A stretch of DNA of 47,190 nt from Tautonia sociabilis (GTDB lineage: Bacteria; Planctomycetota; Planctomycetia; Isosphaerales; Isosphaeraceae), in contig NZ_RYZH01000048.1 of the NCBI RefSeq assembly GCF_003977685.1, forward strand, positions 1 through 47,190. Reading direction: 5' to 3'. The notes beneath the pieces were generated by a model that worked only from the letters and a program-made list of their open reading frames with translations, was not told the DNA's origin and ran no database searches. Both the position numbers and the translations under genes were made by a program. Below, in pieces: positions 10,001 to 18,318 of this stretch (positions are counted from its first letter, which is position 1; every line of letters starts with the position of its first letter).

Positions 10001-10753
10001 GCGACTATCGCGGACGCGGTTCGCCGGATCGAGGCGCCCCCGCTCGATTGGGCCGAGGACGGTCACCTCGACGCGACGGTTGCGACAAACGTCATCAGCC
10101 ATGGAGTGGACATCGAACGCTTCAATCTGATGGTTATGGACAGCATCCCCGAGGAGACCGCCGACTACATCCAAGCTTCCAGCCGCAGCGGACGGCGTCA
10201 CGTGGGGCTCGTCCTAGCGGTCCTCGCGTCCTACTCCCTCCGCGCGTCGAGTATCTATCACAGGTTCACTGAATATCATCGCCACCTCGAACGGCTCGTC
10301 TCGCCCGTATCTGTCAATCGGTTCGCAAAGTTCGCCGCGAACCGGACGATACCCGGGGTCTTCATCGGCATCCTCCTCGGGCGGTACGGCGCCCGCGAGC
10401 ATACACCGCAATTCACCAAGCGCTCCATTGCTGCCGAGCTTCTCAACCCTAATGCTCCGTCCAGGTTGCGGACCCGGATCGACCAGGCCACGCTGAATCA
10501 GGACGTCCGAGAAGCCTACGCACTCGGCGAGGGCATCTACCCGGACGGTCTCGAGCTCGCCATGAGCCAAGTGCTCGCCGAGCACGTCGACCGTTTCCTG
10601 TATTGGATCCGCGGGAGCCAGCGGGACAGGGTGGTCGATGTCATCCAGCCCAAGGCGATGACGAGCCTGCGCGACGTCGACGTTGGCGTCAAGTTCCGCC
10701 CGGAGGAGGAGGCCAACTGGTACGAACTCCAATGGTTTAATTCCCAATCATAA
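7025..10753 (+). CDS. drmA: DISARM helicase DrmA
   Basis: A 1242-residue superfamily 2 helicase-like protein. The long N-terminal region lacks helicase motifs. Walker A is PTGGGKTEAYL (from about residue 560), the DEXH-type box is DELHLL (about 799-804), motif III is AATATVEGF, and motifs V-VI are ATNVISHGVDIERFN and QASSRSGRRHVG (from about 1050). Two CxxC pairs (CPACRGQG and CGACRTELP) lie between Walker A and DELH. In DISARM, DrmA forms a complex with DrmB that acts on incoming phage DNA. ATG at 7025, 2 bp after the upstream stop, is preferred; GTG at 7070 is an alternative. This gene, with drmB and drmC next to it, identifies the locus. Confidence 0.9.
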   Translation: MALTTTASQPDDGGHVSARAASQSRSPFTYRDEHALVTYLVNDLERKLAGRHEPRFLRIVPSDHCHLGVLGPRDPNVVQPDALDPADEDEAANEVPQAGTRPAASGPADPQALVAEDDEETAETGVGEAEQIAAEQRSSNRDSTRRPPSSLGFELVATPDPEGRDIELTVDVSFCVYTQHFPTFEEQREEIGRSANAQAAAPQAGSQAATQRAMVSLIEAFIRRNVPVPPITIRIDPSRGHQRFNDGGLVQQALDSVLSDATSDPSIWREIHGNATIPVQALQTDETYQRHLQAIATGPVLRPPLRARLDVRVHPHRDGSVRIQCYLCNDTPRDPIQRFRDQHNILGDCHVTGTLVRGELAPIELLPVPRDYQFDLNVWAVGHGTSVVVSDDHHSIRTEALARFEQQRRTTSQQPTARFDDLIRDPLGSLETIRIAMERYGDDWQARIIDQNALGLRPDALEQCKNDLQAFRDEEARFASGIAAIAQDERLHRAFVGMNRVFQRTTAGRYESWHLFQIVFIVTQLPSLAIREGITAGEWPQRTPRDWSDALDWADVLWFPTGGGKTEAYLGLISCASLYDRLRGKRFGVTAWLRFPLRMLSVQQLQRAAKVVWETEQERRQLLGEAAESSDQISLGYFVGKTSTPNQLRGPDVGEWTFERLESEAPLRDKLLLVSDCPACRGQGSVRIQPDRAKQRIRHVCGACRTELPIYVSDEEVYRFLPTVIIGTIDKMATIAYQPKLSMLWGGAAWRCQQDPEHGYGLGDWCVDNCQLNPRSGSPPRRRTAIQHHDPTPSFHIQDELHLLQQELGAFAGHYETLVRSCERAVGGLPPKTVAATATVEGFEHQIRQIYGVPHARRFPTRGYDLFETFYTTADRDQDETTQPVKTARLYVAFRPPHLHAADAAALCVRLLHEELIRLYDRPYEAAAWLPTARTEEEVRHLLHFYTTTLTYVGTKARGIRIRQTLDRESSRLRPGNARDLSTEFLSGDSSLATIADAVRRIEAPPLDWAEDGHLDATVATNVISHGVDIERFNLMVMDSIPEETADYIQASSRSGRRHVGLVLAVLASYSLRASSIYHRFTEYHRHLERLVSPVSVNRFAKFAANRTIPGVFIGILLGRYGAREHTPQFTKRSIAAELLNPNAPSRLRTRIDQATLNQDVREAYALGEGIYPDGLELAMSQVLAEHVDRFLYWIRGSQRDRVVDVIQPKAMTSLRDVDVGVKFRPEEEANWYELQWFNSQS

Positions 10754-10790
10754 TTCGGCTGCAGATAGCCTCTGTGCTACGGAGATCACT

Positions 10791-12743
10791 ATGGCATTCA
10801 GTCGCGGCCAGACCCAAGTCCTCTACCAGTTCCTCCCAGGTGCGATCTTCGAGCACGACCAGTACGGGTTCTGCCAGGTAACGAGCGTCGAGTTCCGCGA
10901 GACACGCGTCAACGAGGAGGCTCTCTTTAATGCCGTCGCTGACCTGCTCGCGCAGTGGCCGAGCGACCAGTCTCGGCCCGGATTCGCCGACCCAAGGCAT
11001 CGGCCGAATCGGCGCTATTATGTCGCAGGCACGCCGACTTCCGTCCGGTTCAGGCCCTACCCGACCCTGCTCGAATGTCGTGTGTGCGGCCGGGTATTTC
11101 GGCTGCGCGACCTGGTCCGCCGCCCGAATGCGCAGCCCCGCCGCTGTCCGCAATGCATGGGTCCGCTCACCCAGCTTCGCTACGTCCAGGCGCACAACTG
11201 CGGAAGACTCGAGGAGATCTACTACCCGGCGACCGCGTGCCGAAGGCACGGGAGCGCCTTTCTAACCTTCCACGACACTGGACGTGTCCGATCGGCCCGG
11301 TGGCGATGCGGCCTTTGCGGGAACGCCGAGGTGGCGCGTCTGAGAATGACGCCCTGCACCTGCCCCTATTCGAGATCACTTCCCCAGGGCCCGGGCTCAC
11401 AGTACGAACGCGGCCTGAAAACGCTCGCACTCACCGACAGTGCGTTGTACCTCCCCCACATCGTCCCTTTCATCAGTTTCGACGAAGATCAGGAGCGGGG
11501 CCTTACCGGCGACCCAGAGCATCTCTGCCTCGTACTTGCAAGGACGTGGGGATTACTCGACCGAGCCCTCCCCGAGGTGATCAGAGAGCGTGCGACCCGG
11601 CGTGAACGAGGCCCCGCCGCCGCCCAGAACGATGCCATGACGGAGAGCCTAGTCCAGGCCCTCGAGCAAGTCGACCCCAACCATCCTACGGTTAAGCAGT
11701 GGCGAAGACAGCAGGCGGAGCAGGCGAACCCTCTCGACGACACCGCGATCGGCCGCGTTCGTTCCCTTCTCGGGTCCGCAGCCCCCGCCGCCGATGCAGC
11801 CACACCGCGTCAGCTCTTCGAGCACATTGCGGTCCTCGACACGCTCGAGACCTCCTCCGTTGCCAATGTCCACGATTGGCTCACCGAGCTCGGCGACCGC
11901 GATGGAGCGGAACGGATCGACCAGGCAGCTCAGTCCGCACGAGAGAACCTCGGAATCGGCGACCTCAAAATCATCGGCAACTTCCCGATCGCCCTCTGTG
12001 CGGTCGGCTACACGCGCATCACGCGAGACCCAAATAGAAGCATTCTTGTTCCTTTTGAGTCGAGCGACCCCCAGGGCAGGATGCCCCTCTATGTCGTCTC
12101 TGCCGAGACCGAAGGAATCTACCTACAACTGGACCCGGTCCGCGTCGTCGCATGGCTCGTCGAGAATCACTGGTCCCAAGGGCCGGCTCCGGCCGCCAGG
12201 GAGGAGGCGTGGGCGTGGCTCTACCGAAACGTCCTCGGCCTGTCCCAGAATCGATGGGATGCCAATTACTACGACCCGATGACGGTCGCCGTCCGGACCC
12301 TGCTCCACACCATCAGCCATGTCCTCCTCAGGCATGTCGAATGGAGCGGCTTCAGCCAGAACAGCGTCGGCGAATACCTGCTCCCGGGGGCGCTCGCCTG
12401 CGTCCTTTACGCGAACCGCTATGCCGAGACGAAGATCGGAGGACTCATCACCCTTTTCGAGCAGCGGCTCGGCATCTGGCTCGACGACTCAGCCCAGAGC
12501 GGACGCGATTGCATCTACGATCCGTTCTGCACGGATGAAGGAGCGACCTGCGTCGGATGCTTGCACCGCGAGTACAACTGCCCGCAATTCAATCGCGAAC
12601 TCTCCCGCGCCGTCCTCTACGGCGGCCCGACACCGCCACCTGAGCTGGGGAGCGACCTTGGCATTCCGCTTATCCAGCGCGGCTTCTGGGAGAATGTCCG
12701 ACCCTCGGCTCTAGCCGCATCGCAGTCCGCGGCGCAACGCTGA
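10791..12743 (+). CDS. drmB: DISARM protein DrmB (DUF1998)
   Basis: A 650-residue protein with the hallmark DUF1998 C-terminus: the cysteine cluster CIYDPFC, CVGC and a following Cys (residues 574-597), then NRELSRAVLYGG. Upstream, HTISHVLLRHVEWSGFS and EYLLPGALACVLYANR are also typical. Further Cys pairs near the N-terminus (CRVCGRVF, CPQCMG, CGLCGN) suggest more zinc sites. ATG at 10791 follows a GGAG at 10781-10784 and is preferred to an upstream in-frame start, which would overlap drmA. DrmB is a core DISARM component that partners DrmA. The next gene begins 11 bp downstream. Confidence 0.9.
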   Translation: MAFSRGQTQVLYQFLPGAIFEHDQYGFCQVTSVEFRETRVNEEALFNAVADLLAQWPSDQSRPGFADPRHRPNRRYYVAGTPTSVRFRPYPTLLECRVCGRVFRLRDLVRRPNAQPRRCPQCMGPLTQLRYVQAHNCGRLEEIYYPATACRRHGSAFLTFHDTGRVRSARWRCGLCGNAEVARLRMTPCTCPYSRSLPQGPGSQYERGLKTLALTDSALYLPHIVPFISFDEDQERGLTGDPEHLCLVLARTWGLLDRALPEVIRERATRRERGPAAAQNDAMTESLVQALEQVDPNHPTVKQWRRQQAEQANPLDDTAIGRVRSLLGSAAPAADAATPRQLFEHIAVLDTLETSSVANVHDWLTELGDRDGAERIDQAAQSARENLGIGDLKIIGNFPIALCAVGYTRITRDPNRSILVPFESSDPQGRMPLYVVSAETEGIYLQLDPVRVVAWLVENHWSQGPAPAAREEAWAWLYRNVLGLSQNRWDANYYDPMTVAVRTLLHTISHVLLRHVEWSGFSQNSVGEYLLPGALACVLYANRYAETKIGGLITLFEQRLGIWLDDSAQSGRDCIYDPFCTDEGATCVGCLHREYNCPQFNRELSRAVLYGGPTPPPELGSDLGIPLIQRGFWENVRPSALAASQSAAQR

Positions 12744-12754
12744 AATTCCGTCCA

Positions 12755-13600
12755 ATGGAAGGAAACTCACGTACTGCAGTGCTCAGGGCTCGGCTCGGAT
12801 GTGACCCAGAGCTTGTCGCCCGACTCGCAGCTCCTCTTTGGGCGAGGGTCGGTCGGACAGTAGGGGTGGCGGACCTCTCCTGGGTACGACCACTCGCGGG
12901 CGAGGAAGGCCCGGAAATCCTCTGGAGAGCCCTCGAGGAGGCTGGAGGCGTCTCGGGTGTTGAGTCGCGTCTCCGCGCGGATGGTGTTGCCAAACTCTGC
13001 TCTTCCCTCGTGCTGTCCGATGTCTCGACATCGGGTTCGGAGACAGTCGAGGAACGAGCATGCAGGATTGTCTGGACGCTCCCAATCGCCCACGTGGCAC
13101 ACGCGAGACGCGGTTCGAGCTACCGGGATGCGATCATCGAACTAATAAACTATTCTAATAAATTATTGTTCATTATTTCCCCATTCGTTGATTCCTCAGG
13201 TATGGCCGCGATACTGACACCGCTCCTGAGCGCCATGCTTCGAGGCGTGCAAGTAACGCTTGTCACCCACGACGCTATTAACCTCGCTAGCTTTACAAGC
13301 AGGGCCATCGAGGAACTACGGCGCGAGGCCGAGCGTGTAGGAGGGAATCTCGCCGTCTATTCTGCGGAGGCCGGCACTGGCCGAGACAGGCAAACGCACC
13401 CGCTCCTGCACGCGAAGATCGTGGCCTCCGATGGTAAGAAAGTTCTCATCGGCTCGGCAAACCTCACTTCGCACGCGCTCGCGTCGAACTTCGAAGCCGG
13501 AGTCCTTCTCGGCGTCGAGTCGGCGGAGGACGTCCTACATACTATGGACGATTTGCTAAAATCTCACTTCGTATATCTCGTATTTAGTACTGCAAATTAA
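12755..13600 (+). CDS. drmC: DISARM protein DrmC (phospholipase D fold)
   Basis: A 281-residue protein with one HKD motif of the phospholipase D superfamily: His219, Lys221 and Asp226 in HAKIVASDGKKVLIGSANLT, preceded by the usual first-half strand LFIISPFVDSSG. A single HKD implies a dimer if active as a nuclease. It is the last gene of the DISARM set, 11 bp after drmB. Ribosome-binding signals before ATG 12755 are weak; GTG at 12779 is an alternative start. DrmC is part of the core DISARM gene set, though reported as less essential than DrmA and DrmB. The gene ends in AT-rich DNA. Confidence 0.85.
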   Translation: MEGNSRTAVLRARLGCDPELVARLAAPLWARVGRTVGVADLSWVRPLAGEEGPEILWRALEEAGGVSGVESRLRADGVAKLCSSLVLSDVSTSGSETVEERACRIVWTLPIAHVAHARRGSSYRDAIIELINYSNKLLFIISPFVDSSGMAAILTPLLSAMLRGVQVTLVTHDAINLASFTSRAIEELRREAERVGGNLAVYSAEAGTGRDRQTHPLLHAKIVASDGKKVLIGSANLTSHALASNFEAGVLLGVESAEDVLHTMDDLLKSHFVYLVFSTAN

Positions 13601-13661
13601 TTATAAAATTGCCATATTCATATCATGAAAATACTCTCATGATTTAGGTATATATTTTTTA
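13601..13661 (+). terminator. AT-rich tail with weak hairpin and T-run after drmC
   Basis: An inverted repeat ATCATGA/TCATGAT (13622-13628 and 13637-13643, 8-nt loop) is followed by a T-rich stretch ending in TTTTTT near 13655-13660. This resembles a weak intrinsic terminator for the DISARM operon. It is also the right-hand compositional boundary: GC-rich gene remnants start immediately after. Confidence 0.45.
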
Positions 13662-14011
13662 CAGGTCCCTGACCTCCCACAGCATCCGGGCGTGCCCCCC
13701 CAGATCGACGGACTCCAGGCCGAGGCCAAAGTCCGCGTCTCTGAAAAAACCACGGTTTCCGACGATGAGACGGGCGACGACGCAATGCCGGGGAACGGGC
13801 AGAAGACCCTCTGCAGGAGCGGGACGATTCCCCACCAGAAGTGGTCGAACTTCTACTTCAAAGTGCTCACCAGGCTGGCGTCCTCCCAAGGACTCTCGCT
13901 TGAGGTGAAGACCACGGCCCGACCGACGGGGAGCATGCCAAGTCCAAGGCGGAAGAGGTGAAGACCGCCCTGAGGGAGCTGGGCCTCGATGAAGACGTGA
14001 CTATCTCGTAG
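13662..14011 (+). pseudogene. C-terminal remnant of a DUF499-like protein
   Basis: A frameshifted fragment. One frame reads VPPQIDGLQAEAKVRVSEK and GTIPHQKWSNFYFKVLTRLA; after a shift near 13920 another frame continues GEHAKSKAEEVKTALRELGL and ends DEDVTIS at the stop 14009-14011. This resembles the C-terminus of large DUF499 ATPase-like proteins, which in other genomes occur with DUF1156 methyltransferases. I recognise the pattern from memory and could not run a search. The rest of the gene is absent, being replaced at the AT-rich junction by drmC. It suggests that the DISARM core replaced, or was inserted into, an older DUF1156-DUF499 locus. Confidence 0.5.
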
Positions 14012-14162
14012 CCATCGGCTCAAACGGCCGATAGATCCGCCGCTTCAGCCAGATGCACGACGACGGCACCGGCTCCAGGCCCGCCGCCTTCCGCACCCGA
14101 TTCACCCCGTGCAGAATGCTGTACTGCTGCCGCCGGATCGGGGCATACGGCTCGAACGGGAA
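14001..14162 (-). pseudogene. Truncated copy of the unknown gene at 18.3-19.2 kb
   Basis: The 143 bp from 14020 to 14162 match 18383-18525 without indels but with scattered substitutions, and correspond to the C-terminal part of that minus-strand protein (LKRRIYRPFEP at its end). The fragment would end FEPMATR at a stop at 14001-14003. Everything upstream of 14162 has been replaced by an istB fragment, so no functional gene remains. The substitutions show the copies have diverged for some time. Confidence 0.75.
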
Positions 14163-14435
14163 GCTCAACGTCGCGTACCTGGTCGTCGACGAGGTCGGCT
14201 TCGAGCCGATGGTCCGCGAGGATGCGAGCCTGTTCTTCCGGCTGGTGAGCTACCGGTACTGCTGGGGAGCACGGCGATCTCGACGAACAAGAGCGTCAAG
14301 GACTGGCCGGGGATCTTCGCCGGGGACGAGGCGTTGGCGGCGGGGATCCTGGATCGCCTGCTGCACCGGAGCGTGGTGTTGAACATCCGGGGCCGGAGCT
14401 ACCGGCTCCAGGACCTGGAGAGGCTGCTGAAGTGA
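14163..14435 (+). pseudogene. istB: IS21-family IstB remnant, frameshifted
   Basis: The C-terminal third of the IstB helper ATPase. The first frame reads VAYLVVDEVGFEPMVREDAS with the Walker B-like DEVG, then LFFRLVSYRY; a frameshift near 14265 moves to another frame giving STAISTNKSVKDWPGIFAGD, AAGILDRLLHRSVVLNIRG and SYRLQDLERLLK before the stop. The N-terminus with Walker A is missing. The left junction abuts the truncated gene at 14162. This is an old, inactive insertion-sequence fragment; it shows how the neighbouring gene was broken. Confidence 0.85.
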
Positions 14436-14504
14436 CCGGGCCGCCGATGGCGGCCCTGGTCGGCCCCCGAGGGGGCCGCTGTTGAAGAGTCGTTGCCCGG
14501 CCGG

Positions 14505-14552
14505 CCTCGTAACACTTCGTGTCACTTAACCTCGTAAAGGTTGGTGTCACTT
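14505..14552 (+). repeat. Tandem repeats at the IS21 remnant end
   Basis: Two imperfect 23-bp copies in direct orientation (14505-14527 and 14530-14552) share CCTCGTAA at the start and GTGTCACTT at the end. IS21-family ends carry multiple internal repeats of this kind, and these stand about 70 bp after the istB stop, so they most likely mark the right end of the degraded element. Confidence 0.6.
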
Positions 14553-14596
14553 GACAAACGTGCCCTTGTCTTGATCACTCAGCGGGCCGCATTGGC

Positions 14597-15043
14597 CTAC
14601 AACCAGTCGAGAGCGAAGCCATCGCCTGTCCTGTAGAAGACAAAGTAAAGATTGTCGCCCCAATTCTCCGGAGGGTAAGGCTCGCCTGGGTCGGGATTCC
14701 GGAACCGCACCCACCCCGTCTTCGCCACCCACGTCTGATTCCGATCATTCCAGACGAAGGCCTTGATCTCGTAGACTTTCGGGTTCGGAAGCGTGAGATC
14801 GGTAATCCGAGGCGAGAACTGGCCGGGGAACACGGGCCCGGTGATGCCGATGAGTGTCCCATCGCCCCGGCGAACCTTGAACCGCGTGATCCGATTCGTC
14901 TCGTTCCATATATAGACCTTGTCGCTGTATCGCTCTTTCAGTTCGCGCGACGTATTGACGAGGGTTTCCCAGACGCTGTCTCCACGCGCAATTCCAGGCC
15001 CTGCCAGGGCGAGAAGAACGGCCGCGATGCAGAACCTTCGCAT
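14597..15043 (-). CDS. Small secreted protein of unknown function
   Basis: A 148-residue protein starting MRRFCIAAVLLALAGPGIAR, a clear Sec signal peptide with predicted cleavage near residue 20-22. The mature part is rich in aromatic residues and strand-like (TRFKVRRGDGTLIGI, TWVAKTGWVRFRNP) with no family I recognise. Start at 15043 is chosen because of a GGGAGA just upstream on the minus strand and the signal peptide; a longer in-frame start would bury it. It lies between the IS remnant and the oppositely oriented sigma factor. Probably exported across the inner membrane. Confidence 0.65.
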   Translation of the reverse strand: MRRFCIAAVLLALAGPGIARGDSVWETLVNTSRELKERYSDKVYIWNETNRITRFKVRRGDGTLIGITGPVFPGQFSPRITDLTLPNPKVYEIKAFVWNDRNQTWVAKTGWVRFRNPDPGEPYPPENWGDNLYFVFYRTGDGFALDWL

Positions 15044-15227
15044 TGATTTTCTCCCGCCTCGGTTGAGGGAAAAGGTCGGCTCGTCATCGGCTCCGATAGC
15101 ACGATTCCCGGCCACAACCGACCACGCCGGCCGGTGTGGCCTCAGAGCATCAATGGGTTGAACGCCCAATAGATCCTGCGACAATGACCGCAATTCCCCC
15201 TAAAAAATTTCCCCCGGATCCGGAACG

Positions 15228-15824
15228 ATGGTGTTCCAACATCGCGAATTGGAGCCGGAAGACCCCGCACTTGAGGAAGAGCCCGACCTTATCGTCGCAG
15301 TCTATGAAGACTTGCGACGGGCCGCGCGTCGTCTCGTCCGGGAGGAATCACCTTCGGATGCGCCCCAGCCTACATCCCTCGTCAACGAGGCGGCGGCTCG
15401 CCTGCTCGGCGACCCAGCCGTCAGGGGACACACCGATCGGCGCTATGTCTTCGCCGCCGCCGTCCGGACCATTCAGCGGATTCTCGTGGAGCGGGCCCGT
15501 GCGAGGAACCGGCTCAAGCGTGGTGGCGGGTGGACTCGGCTGCCCCTCGACGCCATCCTCGACTACTTCGAGGAGCAACGCATCGACGTCTTGGAGCTCC
15601 ACGACGCCATCGAACGCCTTTCGGCATGGGACGAGCGGCAGGCCGAGACGATCAGGATGCGTTATTTCATGAGGATGACAGTCGATGAGATCGCCAGGTA
15701 CCACGGGCTCTCCACCTCCACCGTCGAGAGCGACCTCGCGCTGGCCCGCGGCTGGCTGAGGCGTGAACTCTCCGGGGCGAACGGGGGCATCCGTCCCGTT
15801 GGAGGGAACCTGCATGACGGGTGA
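15228..15824 (+). CDS. ECF-type RNA polymerase sigma factor (planctomycete group)
   Basis: A 198-residue sigma-70 family factor with region 2 (DLIVAVYEDLRRAARRLVRE, VNEAAARLLGD, YVFAAAVRTIQRILVERARA) and region 4 (LHDAIERLSAWDERQAETIR, then MTVDEIARYHGLSTSTVESD, a helix-turn-helix). It fits the TIGR02999-like group that planctomycetes often encode next to Ser/Thr kinases. The kinase gene starts inside its 3' end (11-bp overlap), implying coupled translation. No anti-sigma factor gene is present, so the kinase probably regulates it; that is inference from context. Confidence 0.9.
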   Translation: MVFQHRELEPEDPALEEEPDLIVAVYEDLRRAARRLVREESPSDAPQPTSLVNEAAARLLGDPAVRGHTDRRYVFAAAVRTIQRILVERARARNRLKRGGGWTRLPLDAILDYFEEQRIDVLELHDAIERLSAWDERQAETIRMRYFMRMTVDEIARYHGLSTSTVESDLALARGWLRRELSGANGGIRPVGGNLHDG

Positions 15825-18300
15825 TCCGACATCGATGACCCCCGAGCGATGGCAGGAGATCCGCAACGCGTTCGCCCGCATCCGGGCCTCCGACCCGGGG
15901 CGACGCCGCGATGGGGTGGCCGCCCTGGCCGCCGACGATCCGGCCCTGGCCGCCGACGTCGAGGCGCTCCTGGCCGAGTCCGAGGCCGCCGAGGCGGAGG
16001 GGTTCCTCGGCATCACACCCACTGAGGAAGAAGCCGATGAACCGGGTGACGCCCTCACGCCCGGCGAACGCATCGGCCCCTATGAGATCGAGCGGGTCCT
16101 AGGCCGCGGCGGTATGGGGACCGTCTATCTCGCGATGCGGGTCGAGCATTACCGGCAGCACGTCGGCCTCAAGCTCATCCACCCCGAACTGATGAGGGGC
16201 AAGCTGCTCCGTCGCTTTCATGCCGAGCGACAAGTGCTTGCCCTGCTCGAACACCCGAACATCGTCCGGCTGCTCGACGGTGGGACCACGGACAGCCAGA
16301 CGCCTTATCTCGTCATGGAGTATATCGAAGGCGAAAACATCGACGACTACTGCGAGGCCAAACAGCTCCCCGTCAGGGAACGCGTCCGCCTGATCCTTAC
16401 GGTCGCCCGGGCGGTTGCCTACGCCCACAACCAAGGCATCCTACACCGTGACCTCAAGCCCGCGAACGTGCTCGTGACATCCGACGGGGTCCCCAAGATC
16501 ACCGACTTCGGCCTGGCGCGTCGGATCCGGCAAGACGATCAATCGACCCTGACCGAACCGGGGGCCATCCTCGGCACGCCGAGCTACATGGCACCCGAGC
16601 AGTTCGTCGGCGGACCGGGTAGCAACGAGCAGGCGGTCGATGGCTACGCCCTCGGGGCAATCCTCTACCGCCTGCTCACGGGCCGTGACCCGTTCCAGGC
16701 GGAGGCCGTCGTCCAGGCCTATCTCCGCATCACCTCGGAGGAACCAACCCCGATCCGGCGACTCAATCCGGCCGTGCCCCGCGACCTCGAGACGATCGCG
16801 ATGAAGGCGATGGCCAAGGAACCCTCCGAGCGCTTCGCCTCCGTCGATGCGCTGGTCGAGCAACTCGGCCGCTTCCTCGCGAATCAACCGCTCACGATCC
16901 GCCGTCCCTCTCCTATCACCCGGCTCGGCAAGTGGACCATCCGTCACCGCCTGGCGCTGACCGTCTGGGGAGTGACCGTCGTTGTACTGCTCGCCATCCT
17001 CTCCGGCATCCTGTTCGCCCACAACCAGCGGATCCGCGAGGCCTATGCCGCCGAGGCCCTAGCGAGGGACCGGGCCGAGACGAACCTGGAAATCCTGAGT
17101 GACCTACTCCAGCGTTCCACGCTCGCCGCCGAGTATATGATCGCGGAGGTCCCCCTCGGGTCGGAACGGACCCATGCCCTCCTCGCCGAGTGGCAGGCGT
17201 TCTACGAGGAGGTCCTGGACCGGCTGCCCGGCAGCCGCAATGATCCGGAACTCCGCTACCGGGCCGCTCTGGCCAACTACCACCTCGCCCGGTCCTTCAA
17301 CAGCCGCGATGCGGACCAGAACCGACCACGGACCCTCCAGCACTTCAGCCGTTCGATCGACCTCCTCGAACCCCTCAGCCACGCGCACCCCGAGAACGAG
17401 TGGTACCGCTACAACCTCTTCCGAGGCCTCATGCAGCAAGCCGGGGTCCATCTTGCGGCGGGCGACTCCGATCGGGCCGAGCGCGACGCCGAGGCGGCTC
17501 TCCAGGCCGTCGAGGCCCTCGCCCGGGACTTCCCCGCCAACCCCGACTGGCGGGATGCCGTGGCATTTCAGCACCGCAGCCTGGCGGAGATCCTGTTCAG
17601 GCGAGGGCGGGTCGCGGACGCGGAGGGCCATGCCCGCCGCTCGCTGGAGGTGGCCTCCCAGACCGTCGAGGAGGCACCCGATCGGCCCATGTACCTCTCC
17701 AATGTCCGGAAGGCCCTCCACCTACTCGCTCGAATCGCGCATCACCGGGGGCGGCTCGCAGAGGCCGAACAGTTGCTCCTGCGGGCCCTCTCGGTCGGCG
17801 AAGAGCTCGTCCGCCACGTCCCCGACGACGTCGCTTATCCCATCGAACGCACGGAGGATCTTCGGGCGTTTGCCCTCCTCCTCTCCGACCTCGGCCGTGA
17901 TATCGAAGCTGTCCCCCCCCTTGAAGTCGCGCTCAGGACCGCTGAGAAGTACGCGAGGCTGTACCCAGAGAACGATGTCTATCTCGTCAAGCCGATTCAG
18001 TTTCGCCTCACCCTGGCCGAGATCTACGAGCGACTCGGACGGACGGAAGACTCCGAGGCACTCTACCGGGAGGCGTTCGCGACGGCCGAAACGCTGCTGA
18101 GAGAGCGGCCCGACCTGGCATCCCTCCGCATCCTCCTCGACCGGGCCTATGCCGAGTGCCCGCTCGCCGAATTTCGTGATCCTGAGCGAGCCCGAAGGAG
18201 CCTCGGCATCGACTCGGCTGACGAGCAAGGAATCGACCCCGCAGAACCCGCCGAACTTCGATCGGGGAAGACCGGCCACCCATCCATTCCATCGCTGTGA
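15814..18300 (+). CDS. Membrane Ser/Thr protein kinase with TPR-like C-terminus
   Basis: An 828-residue Hanks-type kinase. An N-terminal segment precedes the kinase domain (about 88-360): glycine loop GRGGMG 97-102, ATP-binding Lys120, HRDLKPAN from 211 and DFG at 231-233, all intact. One membrane helix follows (about 380-400, LTVWGVTVVVLLAILSGILF), then a long helical, Ala/Arg/Glu-rich region resembling tetratricopeptide repeats. ATG 15814 has GGAGGG at 15801-15806 and overlaps the sigma gene; upstream in-frame codons lie further inside that gene. The topology puts the kinase in the cytoplasm and the repeats outside, where they could sense a protein or wall signal. This sigma-kinase pair is typical of planctomycetes. 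Confidence 0.92.
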   Translation: MTGDPTSMTPERWQEIRNAFARIRASDPGRRRDGVAALAADDPALAADVEALLAESEAAEAEGFLGITPTEEEADEPGDALTPGERIGPYEIERVLGRGGMGTVYLAMRVEHYRQHVGLKLIHPELMRGKLLRRFHAERQVLALLEHPNIVRLLDGGTTDSQTPYLVMEYIEGENIDDYCEAKQLPVRERVRLILTVARAVAYAHNQGILHRDLKPANVLVTSDGVPKITDFGLARRIRQDDQSTLTEPGAILGTPSYMAPEQFVGGPGSNEQAVDGYALGAILYRLLTGRDPFQAEAVVQAYLRITSEEPTPIRRLNPAVPRDLETIAMKAMAKEPSERFASVDALVEQLGRFLANQPLTIRRPSPITRLGKWTIRHRLALTVWGVTVVVLLAILSGILFAHNQRIREAYAAEALARDRAETNLEILSDLLQRSTLAAEYMIAEVPLGSERTHALLAEWQAFYEEVLDRLPGSRNDPELRYRAALANYHLARSFNSRDADQNRPRTLQHFSRSIDLLEPLSHAHPENEWYRYNLFRGLMQQAGVHLAAGDSDRAERDAEAALQAVEALARDFPANPDWRDAVAFQHRSLAEILFRRGRVADAEGHARRSLEVASQTVEEAPDRPMYLSNVRKALHLLARIAHHRGRLAEAEQLLLRALSVGEELVRHVPDDVAYPIERTEDLRAFALLLSDLGRDIEAVPPLEVALRTAEKYARLYPENDVYLVKPIQFRLTLAEIYERLGRTEDSEALYREAFATAETLLRERPDLASLRILLDRAYAECPLAEFRDPERARRSLGIDSADEQGIDPAEPAELRSGKTGHPSIPSL

Positions 18301-18318
18301 CCCCTGGAGGGCATTGCC

